Shown: positions 1-6,933, counted from the stretch's first letter. The stretch: 15,174 nt of DNA from Anderseniella sp051010195 (GCA_051010195.1 JBPCVV010000204.1:1-15174); one strand, 5' to 3'. A program made the numbers and translations. The notes: a model not told the origin generated them from the letters alone.

Positions 1-45
1 TGACGGCAGCGTTGGTTGAGGGGCCAACGCTGCCGTTGCCATTTT
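1..45. terminator. Strong hairpin, probable intrinsic terminator
   Basis: Bases 3-15 (ACGGCAGCGTTGG) and 24-36 (CCAACGCTGCCGT) are perfect 13-bp inverted arms around an 8-base loop, and positions 1-2/37-38 can add two G.T pairs. On the plus strand the stem is followed after a few bases by TTTT (42-45). On the minus strand it lies 27 bases past the stop of the zinc-finger gene, but any T tract would fall outside the window. It may end a plus-strand gene left of the window, the zinc-finger gene, or both. Confidence 0.75.
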
Positions 46-63
46 AGCTGTCAAAACGCCGCG

Positions 64-300
64 CTAGTCGAGGAAAACGGCTTCGAGCGGTTTCGCTTCA
101 TCTGGCTTCAGGGCGCTTGAGTACCGATACAAGGTCGAGCAGTAGGGGCAGACAATCTCGCTGTCGTCACCCATATCCAAAAATACGTGCGGATGATCGA
201 ACGGTGCTTTGGCGCCGGTGCACTGGAATTCGCGGGTGCCGATCTCTATGACGGAAACGCCCATATCGTTGTGAAACTTCGGTGTGCCTGTGCTCGCCAT
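64..300 (-). CDS. zf-CHCC zinc-finger domain protein (NDUFS6-like)
   Basis: A 78-residue protein with the spaced zinc ligands Cys27, His36 or His38, Cys51 and Cys54 (the last two as C-P-Y-C). This fits the zf-CHCC family, whose mitochondrial relative is the 13-kDa complex I subunit NDUFS6. Stand-alone bacterial members are small and probably cytoplasmic; a link to complex I is family knowledge and is not shown by these neighbours. The ATG at 300 is chosen because AGG lies 7 bases upstream; Met13 is a weaker alternative. The gene is divergent from the hydrolase pair across about 140 bp, and the left-edge hairpin follows its stop. The zinc finger is clear, the cellular role is not. Confidence 0.85.
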   Translation of the reverse strand: MASTGTPKFHNDMGVSVIEIGTREFQCTGAKAPFDHPHVFLDMGDDSEIVCPYCSTLYRYSSALKPDEAKPLEAVFLD

Positions 301-442
301 CTATCTGCCTGCCTCAAGGTTAGCGCGGTTCACGGAATTTCTTGTGTTGATGGAACTGCGTTTGGTTATAGCTGTTAGTGCGGCGATAGCATAAATTGGG
401 GTGTGCGGCCAAGCCCGTAACGCCAACCGGAGCCAGAAGCCT

Positions 443-1195
443 TTGCCCAGTTTCCTGTCAGATAACGTCAACATCGCCTACGAGGTGCATGGAAACGGCG
501 AACCGATTTTGCTGATCCACGGGTTTGCCTCGAATATCCGGATCAACTGGCAGTCCACCGGCTGGATCGATCTTCTGGCCAAAGCCGGCCGCCAGGTCAT
601 TGCGATTGACAATCGCGGACATGGCAACAGCGATAAACCGCACGACCCGGTCCGCTACACGTCTCCTGAAATGGCGAGGGATTCCAGCAGGTTGATTGAG
701 CATCTCGGCCACGAAAAGGTGGATGTGATGGGATATTCCATGGGAGCCCGGCTCTCTGCGATGCTGGGCATTCATCACGCTGACCAGGTGCGCTCCCTGG
801 TGCTGGGCGGCCTGGCAGGAAACATGATCAGCGGTGTGATAGGTGCGGAGGAAATTGTTGCCGCCCTGCAGGCCTCGTCGCTGGCCGAAGCGCGCGGTGT
901 CCAGGGCAAGGCTTTCAGGGCATTTGCCGAGCAGACGGGCTCAGATCTGGAGGCATTGGCCGCTTGTATGGCGTCGCAAAGAACCCTGATCAGCGAGGAT
1001 GAACTGGCCCAAATCAAGGTCCCGTCCCTGGTTGTGGCAGGTGACGAGGACGAACTTGCCGGGTCCGTCAGCTCACTGGTAGAGGCCATCCCGTTTGCCG
1101 AGGGTATTGTACTGCCCGGCAAGGACCATATGAAGGCTGTCGGTGACAAGACCTATAAGCTTTCGGTGCTGGATTTTCTGGACAGGCGGCCATGA
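443..1195 (+). CDS. Alpha/beta-fold hydrolase
   Basis: A 250-residue alpha/beta hydrolase with a complete triad: nucleophile Ser99 in G-Y-S-M-G, acid Asp201 or Asp203 in the G-D-E-D-E-L segment, and His229 in K-D-H-M. An H-G-F oxyanion motif lies at about residues 26-28, and D-N-R-G-H-G follows strand 4. The substrate cannot be told from sequence; close families are annotated as generic hydrolases or esterases. I chose the TTG at 443 because the product then begins M-P-S-F-L-S-D, as I recall relatives doing, and GGAG lies 10 bases upstream. A GTG at 401 would add 14 residues but has no well-spaced ribosome site. Its stop overlaps the next gene's start (ATGA, 1192-1195), suggesting translational coupling. 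Confidence 0.85.
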   Translation: MPSFLSDNVNIAYEVHGNGEPILLIHGFASNIRINWQSTGWIDLLAKAGRQVIAIDNRGHGNSDKPHDPVRYTSPEMARDSSRLIEHLGHEKVDVMGYSMGARLSAMLGIHHADQVRSLVLGGLAGNMISGVIGAEEIVAALQASSLAEARGVQGKAFRAFAEQTGSDLEALAACMASQRTLISEDELAQIKVPSLVVAGDEDELAGSVSSLVEAIPFAEGIVLPGKDHMKAVGDKTYKLSVLDFLDRRP

Positions 1196-2073
1196 CATCA
1201 GATCAGCTTGTAGAGTTCACCGGCTCCGAGGGCAACCGGCTGGTAGCGGACTTGTATGGCGCGGACAACCCGCGCGGACTGGTGCTTCTGGCGCACGGCG
1301 GCGGACAGACCAGGCACTCCTGGGGCGGAACTGCGCGGGCACTGGCGGCGCAGGGCATTACCGCCGTTACCATGGACCAGCGCGGGCATGGAGACAGCGA
1401 CTGGGTCGAAAGCTCGGCCTATGACTTTCATGCCTTTGCCGAAGACATGGCCCGGGCGGCGGGCCAGATCAGGGAGCGGACCGGTTTCAAACCGGCCATT
1501 GTCGGGGCGTCGCTGGGTGGACTGGCTGGGTTGTTTGCAGCCGGCAGTGAGGCTTGCAGCGATGCGCTGGCTGCACTGGTGTTGGTGGATATTACGCCAA
1601 AGATGAAAGTCGATGGGGTCCGCCGTATCATAGGGTTCATGTCGGAACATTCCCAGCAGGGCTTTGCCAGCGTTGAAGAGGCCGCGGACGCCATTTCCGC
1701 CTATCTTCCGCACCGGCCCCGGCCTTCTGACCTGTCCGGCCTGTCCAAAAATTTGCGGCAGGGCGATGATGGCCGGTTGCGTTGGCACTGGGACCCGAAA
1801 TTCATTTCATCACGTGCCGATGCCGACAATCATGCCAGGGAAGTCGAGGCACAGGGGTTTCAGGCCGCCAGGCATTTGAAAATACCGGTTTTGCTGGTGC
1901 GCGGACGCGAGAGTGAACTGGTGGGTGAAAGTGAAGTTGATGCCTTCATCGAAGCTGTTCCGCATGCGAAGTTTGCAGATATTGCCGGTGCTCGCCACAT
2001 GGTTGCCGGTGACCGCAACGACGTGTTCACCGATGCCTTGCTGCACTTTTTCATTGGCCTGACTTGGCGTTGA
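1192..2073 (+). CDS. Second alpha/beta-fold hydrolase
   Basis: A 293-residue alpha/beta hydrolase not closely similar to its upstream partner. It has an oxyanion H-G-G-G-Q segment at residues 35-39, D-Q-R-G-H-G-D-S-D at about 62-70, nucleophile Ser107 in G-A-S-L-G-G, and a C-terminal catalytic His269 in A-R-H-M-V. The acid is probably in the R-G-R-E-S-E-L stretch after the penultimate strand. No signal peptide is seen, so it is probably cytosolic. The start is the ATG inside the ATGA overlap with the preceding gene, so the two are very likely co-transcribed and coupled. The substrate is unknown; perhydrolase, lactonase or ester hydrolase activities all occur in this fold. Confidence 0.88.
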   Translation: MTSDQLVEFTGSEGNRLVADLYGADNPRGLVLLAHGGGQTRHSWGGTARALAAQGITAVTMDQRGHGDSDWVESSAYDFHAFAEDMARAAGQIRERTGFKPAIVGASLGGLAGLFAAGSEACSDALAALVLVDITPKMKVDGVRRIIGFMSEHSQQGFASVEEAADAISAYLPHRPRPSDLSGLSKNLRQGDDGRLRWHWDPKFISSRADADNHAREVEAQGFQAARHLKIPVLLVRGRESELVGESEVDAFIEAVPHAKFADIAGARHMVAGDRNDVFTDALLHFFIGLTWR

Positions 2074-2092
2074 CAAGTTTACATACTACATA
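2064..2092 (+). promoter_or_regulatory. Possible sigma-70-type promoter for cysE
   Basis: TTGGCG (2064-2069) and TACATA (2087-2092) are separated by 17 bases, 62 bp before the chosen cysE start. A perfect TTGACA at 2070-2075 overlaps the hydrolase stop but has no well-spaced -10 partner. The match is weak and by eye only. Confidence 0.25.
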
Positions 2093-2154
2093 ATGCAGTC
2101 AACACCAGATCGGCCATAATGCCTGCACACGGTGAGACCCGGAGGCTGTACACA

Positions 2155-2988
2155 ATGCCAACATTGAAGACCAAATCCGCGAAACTGACGTCAGTCGATC
2201 CTGTCTGGACCCGGATCCGGGAAGAGGCAGAAGCTGCGACGCGGGCCGACACGAGCCTTGGCGGCTTCCTGTTCACCTCGGTTCTGAACCCGTCAAGTTT
2301 CGAAGAAGCACTGTGTCACCGTCTGGCCCAGCGGCTCGGCAATGCAGATATCGGTGCTGAGCTGATTGTTCAGGGTTTCGAGGACGCGCTCGATGCGGAC
2401 CCTGATATCGGTGCTGCAGCGCGGGCCGACCTGCTGGCCGTTTTCGACCGTGACCCGGCATGTGACCGCTATATCGAACCGTTACTGTACTTCAAGGGCT
2501 TCCAGGCGCTGCAGACCTACCGGATGGCACACAGGCTGTTCAAGATGGGCCGCAGGGACTTTGCCTATTACCTGCAGAGCCGCTCTTCGATGATTTTCGG
2601 CACCGATCTGCACCCGACATCCCAGATCGGCCGCGGCATCATGATCGACCATGCGCATTCCATCGTCATCGGTGCAACCGCAGTGGTTGAAGACAATGTC
2701 TCGCTGCTCCACTCGGTCACCCTCGGCGGCACCGGCAAGGCAGACGGTGACCGGCATCCCAAAGTACGCCATGGCTGCCTGATCGGTGCAGGCGCATCGA
2801 TCCTCGGGAACATCGAGATTGGTCACTGCTCGCGCGTTGCAGCAGGTTCAGTTGTGTTGCATGACGTACCGCCGAACCGCACCGTTGCCGGTGTGCCGGC
2901 CAAGGTGGTCGGCTATGCAGGCTGTGAAGAGCCGTCACTGCGCATGGATCACAGCCTCACTGTTTCCGAGACAGAAAAGCCGGCTTAA
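2155..2988 (+). CDS. cysE: Serine O-acetyltransferase CysE
   Basis: A 277-residue enzyme that transfers acetyl from acetyl-CoA to L-serine, making O-acetylserine for cysteine synthesis in the cytosol. An N-terminal helical domain carries R-D-P-A-C-D-R-Y and the L-L-Y-F-K-G-F-Q-A-L-Q signature; a C-terminal left-handed beta-helix of hexapeptide repeats follows. Catalytic Asp165-His166 lie in M-I-D-H-A-H, then S-V-T-L-G-G-T-G-K and D-R-H-P-K with Arg200-His201. Length is normal. The ATG at 2155 is preferred over an ATG at 2119 because GGAGG lies 9 bases upstream. An oddity is Ala174, where E. coli and relatives as I recall them have Glu in G-E-T-A-V. DUF3126 follows, an arrangement I remember from other Rhizobiales. 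Confidence 0.95.
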   Translation: MPTLKTKSAKLTSVDPVWTRIREEAEAATRADTSLGGFLFTSVLNPSSFEEALCHRLAQRLGNADIGAELIVQGFEDALDADPDIGAAARADLLAVFDRDPACDRYIEPLLYFKGFQALQTYRMAHRLFKMGRRDFAYYLQSRSSMIFGTDLHPTSQIGRGIMIDHAHSIVIGATAVVEDNVSLLHSVTLGGTGKADGDRHPKVRHGCLIGAGASILGNIEIGHCSRVAAGSVVLHDVPPNRTVAGVPAKVVGYAGCEEPSLRMDHSLTVSETEKPA

Positions 2989-3062
2989 AACCGTCCGCCT
3001 GCAATGTTTGGGGTTGTTCCGAAGGTGTGAACGCGGTTAAACCGTGACATGGCACTCAGGCG

Positions 3063-3092
3063 CTGCAGTTTTGCATGCTGAGCATCCTGCAG
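3063..3092. other. Imperfect dyad upstream of the DUF3126 gene
   Basis: Two CTGCAG hexamers (3063-3068, 3087-3092) flank ATGCT-G-AGCAT (3075-3085) in the cysE-DUF3126 gap. The arms are unevenly spaced from the centre and no T tract follows, so it is not a good terminator. It could be an operator or chance. Confidence 0.2.
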
Positions 3093-3124
3093 TGCGCTCT
3101 AGGTATATGCTTCAAGAGGCCAAC

Positions 3125-3337
3125 ATGACACCTGACGAAATTTCAAAGCTGACGCGGTTCCTGCAAAAAACCTTCGGTCAGCCTTCAGTTCATGTGCGAA
3201 AACGTCCGCAAAAGGATGATTCTGGCGAAGTCTATATCGGCGATGAGTTCATTGGCGTGATCTATCGCGACGATGAAGACCCAGATGACCTGTCGTACAA
3301 TTTCCAGATGGCCATTCTCGAGTTCGACCTGGAATAG
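3125..3337 (+). CDS. DUF3126 family protein
   Basis: A 70-residue, soluble, acidic protein without signal peptide or membrane segment. It starts M-T-P-D-E-I-S-K-L, followed by a predicted helix (residues 3-17) and short strands, including G-E-V-Y-I-G-D-E-F-I-G-V-I-Y, and ends in an acidic D-D-E-D-P-D-D run and I-L-E-F-D-L-E. I recognise this as the DUF3126 family, which as I recall is largely confined to alphaproteobacteria and has no known function. The ATG at 3125 is chosen for its AGAGG 5 bases upstream; in-frame starts further up (from 3044) have none. It lies 136 bp after cysE on the same strand and may be co-transcribed. Its stop is 11 bp from the convergent neighbour. Confidence 0.85.
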   Translation: MTPDEISKLTRFLQKTFGQPSVHVRKRPQKDDSGEVYIGDEFIGVIYRDDEDPDDLSYNFQMAILEFDLE

Positions 3338-3348
3338 GTCTGCTTGGT

Positions 3349-4089
3349 CTAGCCCGGCTGAATTGTCCTGAACATGTTTGCCAGCGCAAGACGGACATTG
3401 CTCTCAATCTGCGCCCAGTTTTCAAGATGGTCGCGGGAAAACCTAATCCTGAGTTTCATGTCGTTGTCCAGGGACAGGGTGCGTTCGCACAGGATCGGGC
3501 CGAGGACCGACGGTTCGCGGTCGCAGCGGTGGACGATATGGCGACCTTCCACCGTTGCCACATAGAGGGTCAGGTCTGCATAAGGTGACGTTTCCTTGAA
3601 CTTGTAGCGCAACAGGTTGCCGTCGACCTGTTCCGGTTCGCCGTCAAAATAAACCGGATAGATATCGCCATAGCGTTCCACCGGGGTTAGTTCATCCTTG
3701 CTGGAGGTTTCAAATGTCAGGATTATCCAGTTATTGAACTCCCGCGACGTGGCTGGCAGGCGCGGCACACTGCCCGGCTGATAGGGCCAGGGCAGCAGCA
3801 GGTCCAGTTTCACGATGTTTCCAAGTGTACGCCGATTGACCCGGGTCACCAGCCGCGTCGGTGCGACCAGTTCGGCTGAGTCGAAACGATAGCGGGCCAG
3901 AACAGGCGGTGCATCGGGGTTGGCGACCTGCTGCGGGGTTGCGAACAGGAGATCGCGATCTGCTAGAAACAGCCATGCAATTATGAAACTGCCGGCCACC
4001 GCAACCAGTCCAACGAACGTGGCCATCAGCTTGCCGATGGACCTTTCCTGCGGGCCGTGGCTGGTCATGCTGCTTCTGTACCGCTTCAT
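3349..4089 (-). CDS. Membrane-anchored protein of unknown function
   Basis: I do not recognise this 246-residue protein. It begins with a basic, polar stretch (M-K-R-Y-R-S-S), then one hydrophobic segment at about residues 20-42 (L-M-A-T-F-V-G-L-V-A-V-A-G-S-F-I-I-A-W-L-F-L). About 200 mostly beta-type residues follow and are predicted to lie in the periplasm. Two cysteines close together near the C-terminus (in H-R-C-D-R-E and I-L-C-E-R-T) could form a disulphide. The N-terminus looks like a signal anchor, not a cleaved signal. The ATG at 4089 has GGAAGG about 5 bases upstream; a later ATG at 4068 has a poorer site. It converges on DUF3126 with 11 bp between stops and diverges from the small membrane-protein gene. 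Confidence 0.75.
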   Translation of the reverse strand: MKRYRSSMTSHGPQERSIGKLMATFVGLVAVAGSFIIAWLFLADRDLLFATPQQVANPDAPPVLARYRFDSAELVAPTRLVTRVNRRTLGNIVKLDLLLPWPYQPGSVPRLPATSREFNNWIILTFETSSKDELTPVERYGDIYPVYFDGEPEQVDGNLLRYKFKETSPYADLTLYVATVEGRHIVHRCDREPSVLGPILCERTLSLDNDMKLRIRFSRDHLENWAQIESNVRLALANMFRTIQPG

Positions 4090-4277
4090 AGGGGCCTTCC
4101 GGTGCTGACTTGGTTGTTTCTGCAGGACAAGCCGTACCTTGCTCCAAGATTGGTATGCCTGTTGCAAGCCTCCTGCGCAAGCACGATCAGACTGCCTGTG
4201 ATTATTGGCGTTTTCGATGAAAATACCGGTTTTTGGGCTTTCTCGTGCGGATTAAACGTACTTGGGGATGTCCCACG

Positions 4278-4601
4278 ATGACATATGATACATTTCTGGT
4301 AGTGATGGCTTTCGGGCTTACGGGAGCAGGATTGGTGCAGTCGGGTTGGTTGTGCTTGGGCCAGACCAGGCCGTCGTTTGCAAACCTGCTTGAGGGCGGG
4401 ACCGCCCTGTCGATGCCGTTCCGTGTCATTGCCGTCATGCTGGCCGCACCTCTGATACTGGCGGGCAGTGCCGTACGCATGATGGATCATGGCTGGCGCT
4501 ATCTGGCCGGCACGCTGGCAGGGTTTATCCTGTCGGGTGTGTGGTGCTTCATGAACGGGATCGTGCTAATCGTCTGTCTTGGGTTTTTGATGACGACGTA
4601 A
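4278..4601 (+). CDS. Small multi-pass membrane protein
   Basis: A 107-residue very hydrophobic protein with about three membrane segments: residues 5-27, about 45-67 and about 75-104. The loops are short, with the charged R-M-M-D-H-G-W-R between segments two and three. I cannot assign a family with confidence. The ATG at 4278 is supported by GGGGA about 8 bases upstream and avoids a polar extension that would start at 4233. The gene precedes the gamma carbonic anhydrase by only 28 bp on the same strand, so the two are probably one transcript, but nothing in the sequence ties their functions together. Confidence 0.7.
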   Translation: MTYDTFLVVMAFGLTGAGLVQSGWLCLGQTRPSFANLLEGGTALSMPFRVIAVMLAAPLILAGSAVRMMDHGWRYLAGTLAGFILSGVWCFMNGIVLIVCLGFLMTT

Positions 4602-4629
4602 TCAGGCAAGAGGCACATGCGCACGTTCC

Positions 4630-5169
4630 ATGAGTGTTTATGAGTTTGAAGGCCATCGGCCGCACCTTCCACAGTCTGATCCCTATTATGTCGCCCCGAC
4701 CGCTACGCTCATTGGCAAGGTGCGCCTGCAACGGCTTTCAAGTATCTGGTTTGGCGCTGTCCTGCGTGGCGACAATGAGCTGATCGAGGTTGGTGAGGAA
4801 ACCAACATCCAGGACAATTGCGTTCTGCACACCGATCCGGGATTTCCGCTTGTTCTGCGACGCGGGATCACCGTTGGTCATCTTGCCATGCTGCATGGCT
4901 GCACGGTGCACGAAAATTCGCTGATCGGCATGGGGGCAACGGTCATGAACGGCGCCGTCATTGGCCGCAATTGCATTGTCGGTGCTCACGCCCTGATCGG
5001 TGAAGGCAAGACGATCGAGGACAATTCCCTGGTGCTGGGTGCTCCCGGGCGTGTCGTGAAGTCACTGGAAGCCAAGGCCGAAGCTGCCCTCAAGGCGAGC
5101 GCACAAACCTATGTGGACAAGGTCCATCGCTATGCGCGCGACAACGGGCTGAAGCTGGTGGAAGGCTGA
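4630..5169 (+). CDS. Gamma-class carbonic anhydrase family protein
   Basis: A 179-residue left-handed beta-helix protein of the gamma carbonic anhydrase/YrdA-PaaY family. The hexapeptide repeats run from about residue 20 to 140. The three expected metal ligands are present: His67 (C-V-L-H-T-D), His84 and His89 (G-H-L-A-M-L-H-G-C). The R-G-D motif (46-48), N-I-Q-D-N-C and the L-V-L-G-A-P-G-R-V closing segment also fit. A C-terminal helix with many Ala and Lys caps the trimer in relatives. It probably acts in the cytosol on CO2/bicarbonate, but many members have no measured activity. The ATG at 4630 has no ribosome site at a good distance: AGAGG lies 16 bases upstream, directly before an 8-codon out-of-frame reading frame. 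Confidence 0.9.
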   Translation: MSVYEFEGHRPHLPQSDPYYVAPTATLIGKVRLQRLSSIWFGAVLRGDNELIEVGEETNIQDNCVLHTDPGFPLVLRRGITVGHLAMLHGCTVHENSLIGMGATVMNGAVIGRNCIVGAHALIGEGKTIEDNSLVLGAPGRVVKSLEAKAEAALKASAQTYVDKVHRYARDNGLKLVEG

Positions 5170-5200
5170 AACCCGCCGATTGCCGACGTTTCCGAGTTCC

Positions 5201-5243
5201 AAAAAAAGCGGGACCAGCATCAGGTGGGAATGATGCTGGCCCC
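5201..5243 (-). terminator. Intrinsic terminator for the BTLCP gene
   Basis: CCAGCATCA (5214-5222) pairs with TGATGCTGG (5231-5239) around an 8-base loop. After one mismatch, GGG (5210-5212) pairs with CCC (5241-5243). Read on the minus strand the stem is followed by GC and then seven T (A tract at 5201-5207), the classic form. It lies 124 bp past the BTLCP stop. On the plus strand there is no T tract, so it would not work as a classic terminator for the carbonic anhydrase. Confidence 0.85.
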
Positions 5244-5248
5244 TGGGA

Positions 5249-5286
5249 CCCGGTTGGTGGGGGATGGGGAGGGGATGCCGACCGGG
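5249..5286 (+). other. Second hairpin with G-rich loop
   Basis: CCCGGTTGG (5249-5257) pairs with CCGACCGGG (5278-5286), eight Watson-Crick pairs plus one G.U in plus-strand RNA. The minus-strand RNA would have a C.A mismatch there. The 20-base loop carries runs of five, four and four G, and another GGG lies just upstream at 5245-5247. No T tract follows on either side. Confidence 0.45.
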
Positions 5287-5366
5287 CCGTTCCGAATGTT
5301 CTTTCGTTTAGGTCATTTGCGCTGGCGGACTGACCTTGGATTGTTTGCCTTTTGCCAAGTGTTGGA

Positions 5367-6020
5367 TCAGTTTGCTCCGGCGACCGTGTCCTTATCCCTG
5401 GCGTATCGCGTACTCATGGACACCCAGATGCGTGGATTGGTCTGGGATTGCCGCTTAAGAAACTCGTATCCGGTTTCTGACCAGCGCAGGACCGGGCGGC
5501 GGCGATTGTCGAGAACAAAGTCGCCGCCATCGGTGCGGACCATCAAAACCGCATGACCGTCACCGTTTTCATCGAACACGACCGTGATGAGCAGTGCTTC
5601 GGGGGCAAAGCCGAGGCCCTCCAGATAACGCTTCTTCATGAGGACGTAATCTTCGCAGTCACCGGCGATTGAGGGGTAGTCCCAGCGCTCGATGGTGCCA
5701 TAGAGGTCCATGTCGGTTACCGCGGCGATCTTGTCATTGACGAAGTCGTTGACTTCCACAAGCTGCGCCCAGGTCCTGTTGTTCAACTCGGCCTGTGTCT
5801 TGCCGCTGCCGACATTACGGCATTCCGCCTTGTAGCGGGCGCAGAACTGGACATAGCCGATCGGCGGCAAGGTGACGCCGAATTCCGGTGCATGAATGTT
5901 TGCAGATACGGTGAGATTGCCAGTCTTCTGCTGGTTGTAGGCATGTGCAGGAAGTGCTGTGGTCATTACCGCCAGGCACATGGCTATCCCCTTAACAATA
6001 TTCATTTTCAAACGCCCCAT
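5367..6020 (-). CDS. Secreted transglutaminase-like cysteine proteinase (BTLCP family)
   Basis: A 217-residue protein with a cleavable signal peptide (hydrophobic residues about 8-24, likely cut after A-H-A at 27), so it should act in the periplasm. The BTLCP triad is visible: Cys122 in A-G-D-C-E-D-Y, His156 in D-G-H-A-V-L-M-V, and Asp171 in V-L-D-N-R-R. The family includes LapG, which cleaves surface adhesins under cyclic-di-GMP control, but most rhizobial paralogues are uncharacterised and no LapD-like partner or adhesin is in this window. The start is uncertain: for the ATG at 6020 the AGG abuts the codon, and for the in-frame ATG at 6005 it is about 14 bases away. Either leaves a signal peptide. 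A terminator follows at 5201-5243. Confidence 0.9.
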   Translation of the reverse strand: MGRLKMNIVKGIAMCLAVMTTALPAHAYNQQKTGNLTVSANIHAPEFGVTLPPIGYVQFCARYKAECRNVGSGKTQAELNNRTWAQLVEVNDFVNDKIAAVTDMDLYGTIERWDYPSIAGDCEDYVLMKKRYLEGLGFAPEALLITVVFDENGDGHAVLMVRTDGGDFVLDNRRRPVLRWSETGYEFLKRQSQTNPRIWVSMSTRYARDKDTVAGAN

Positions 6021-6187
6021 CCTTTTTGTTGTTGGACAGAAGCTATCGGAGGGGACTTGAGATTCAGCTAAGCAGATGTGCCGGATTTGAATCGTTCGGC
6101 CTGAAATTCGTTAATCATGAAGCAGTTGCTAACGGCCATGTGGAATGGCAAATGGCCCAGTATTCTCTTATTCCGGCAGGCGGCATA

Positions 6188-6224
6188 AAACACCCGCCGA
6201 AGCAACACGCTTCGCCGGGTGTTT
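6188..6224. terminator. Terminator hairpin downstream of the PilZ gene
   Basis: AAACACCCGCCGAAGC (6188-6203) and GCTTCGCCGGGTGTTT (6209-6224) form a 16-bp stem with a single mismatch around the loop AACAC. On the minus strand the stem ends in TTTT, 82 bp after the PilZ stop, so it probably ends that transcript. On the plus strand the stem ends in TTT followed by GAAAAAA, so weaker two-way action is possible. The 286-bp gap between the BTLCP and PilZ genes holds no other structure I can support. Confidence 0.85.
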
Positions 6225-6306
6225 GAAAAAACAGGAAATGATCAGATCAGTTTCAAATTACCGGAGCAACTTTATGGGGTCATGCGAACCCATGTCGCTC
6301 TAGTGT

Positions 6307-6900
6307 TTACAGCATCGCGTGTTCGGCCAGTTTCGCCGGTTCCAGTTCGTGCGTGAACTCGATGGCGATGCCATCCGATGTAAAGCGAACCACCCGGCCG
6401 CGCATTCTGCCCAGCGACAGGTAGGTTCCGATGCTAGGCAGCACCTCGGTCTTTATGGACGCGCCGGAAACAGAGATATCGATAACTTCGCACGGATACT
6501 CACGGCCGTCTTTCAGCGTGATCTGCGAGGTCTTGTCCTTTGGAACATAACGGTCGTCGCGGCGCCCTTCGGGGTCTGAAGTCTCGAACCACTCAAGACG
6601 GCGTTGCATACGTTCGCGGCGCCTGCCGGCGAGATTAAAGGCCACGTGGAAACCGTCATCCACGGTTTTCTCCATGGTGCCGTCCACCCGGCCGATGTCG
6701 TCGAGGTAAGCGATTACCGGCGTGCCAGGCTCGACACTGTGATCGCTCAGCAAGGTGACGCCATCTGCATTGATGCTGGCCATCTGACACGGATACTCGC
6801 TCATATCAGGCAGCATGAAACGGCCGAAGATGATTTTTTTGCTACTGTCAGATGAAGTCGCTGACTTGGTTGAGTCGGCTTCTACTGAAAATGCACTCAC
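6307..6900 (-). CDS. Tandem PilZ domain protein
   Basis: A 197-residue soluble protein with two PilZ-like halves. The second half has both c-di-GMP signatures, R-x-x-x-R (R-R-D-D-R, residues 113-117) and D-x-S-x-x-G (D-I-S-V-S-G, 141-146), so it could bind cyclic-di-GMP. The first half (about 24-90) shares the E-Y-P-C lead-in but has I-N-A-D-G-V where D-x-S-x-x-G is expected and no R-x-x-x-R, so it looks degenerate. The start is taken as GTG at 6900, with GAGG 9 bases upstream; a TTG at 6918 adds six residues and lacks a ribosome site. A terminator hairpin follows. The PAS_5 gene lies 195 bp upstream on the same strand. The effector target is unknown. Confidence 0.88.
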   Translation of the reverse strand: MSAFSVEADSTKSATSSDSSKKIIFGRFMLPDMSEYPCQMASINADGVTLLSDHSVEPGTPVIAYLDDIGRVDGTMEKTVDDGFHVAFNLAGRRRERMQRRLEWFETSDPEGRRDDRYVPKDKTSQITLKDGREYPCEVIDISVSGASIKTEVLPSIGTYLSLGRMRGRVVRFTSDGIAIEFTHELEPAKLAEHAML

Positions 6901-6918
6901 TTGGACCGTCCTCTGCAA

Positions 6919-6933
6919 TGTACCGTTAAGCGG
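6919..6933. promoter_or_regulatory. Near-palindrome before the PilZ gene, possible operator
   Basis: TACCGTTAAGCGGTA has perfect 5-base outer arms (TACCG/CGGTA) with a TTAA centre, 18 bp upstream of the chosen GTG start. It could be an operator or a leader hairpin. No regulator is suggested. Confidence 0.25.

Noticed and set aside
1198..1788. Minus-strand frame of 196 codons opposite the second hydrolase
   Set aside because: Shadow of a clear alpha/beta hydrolase; no motifs or good ribosome site.
5224..5556. Plus-strand frame of 110 codons after the carbonic anhydrase
   Set aside because: It covers the hairpin region and the antisense of the BTLCP C-terminus; composition is not protein-like.
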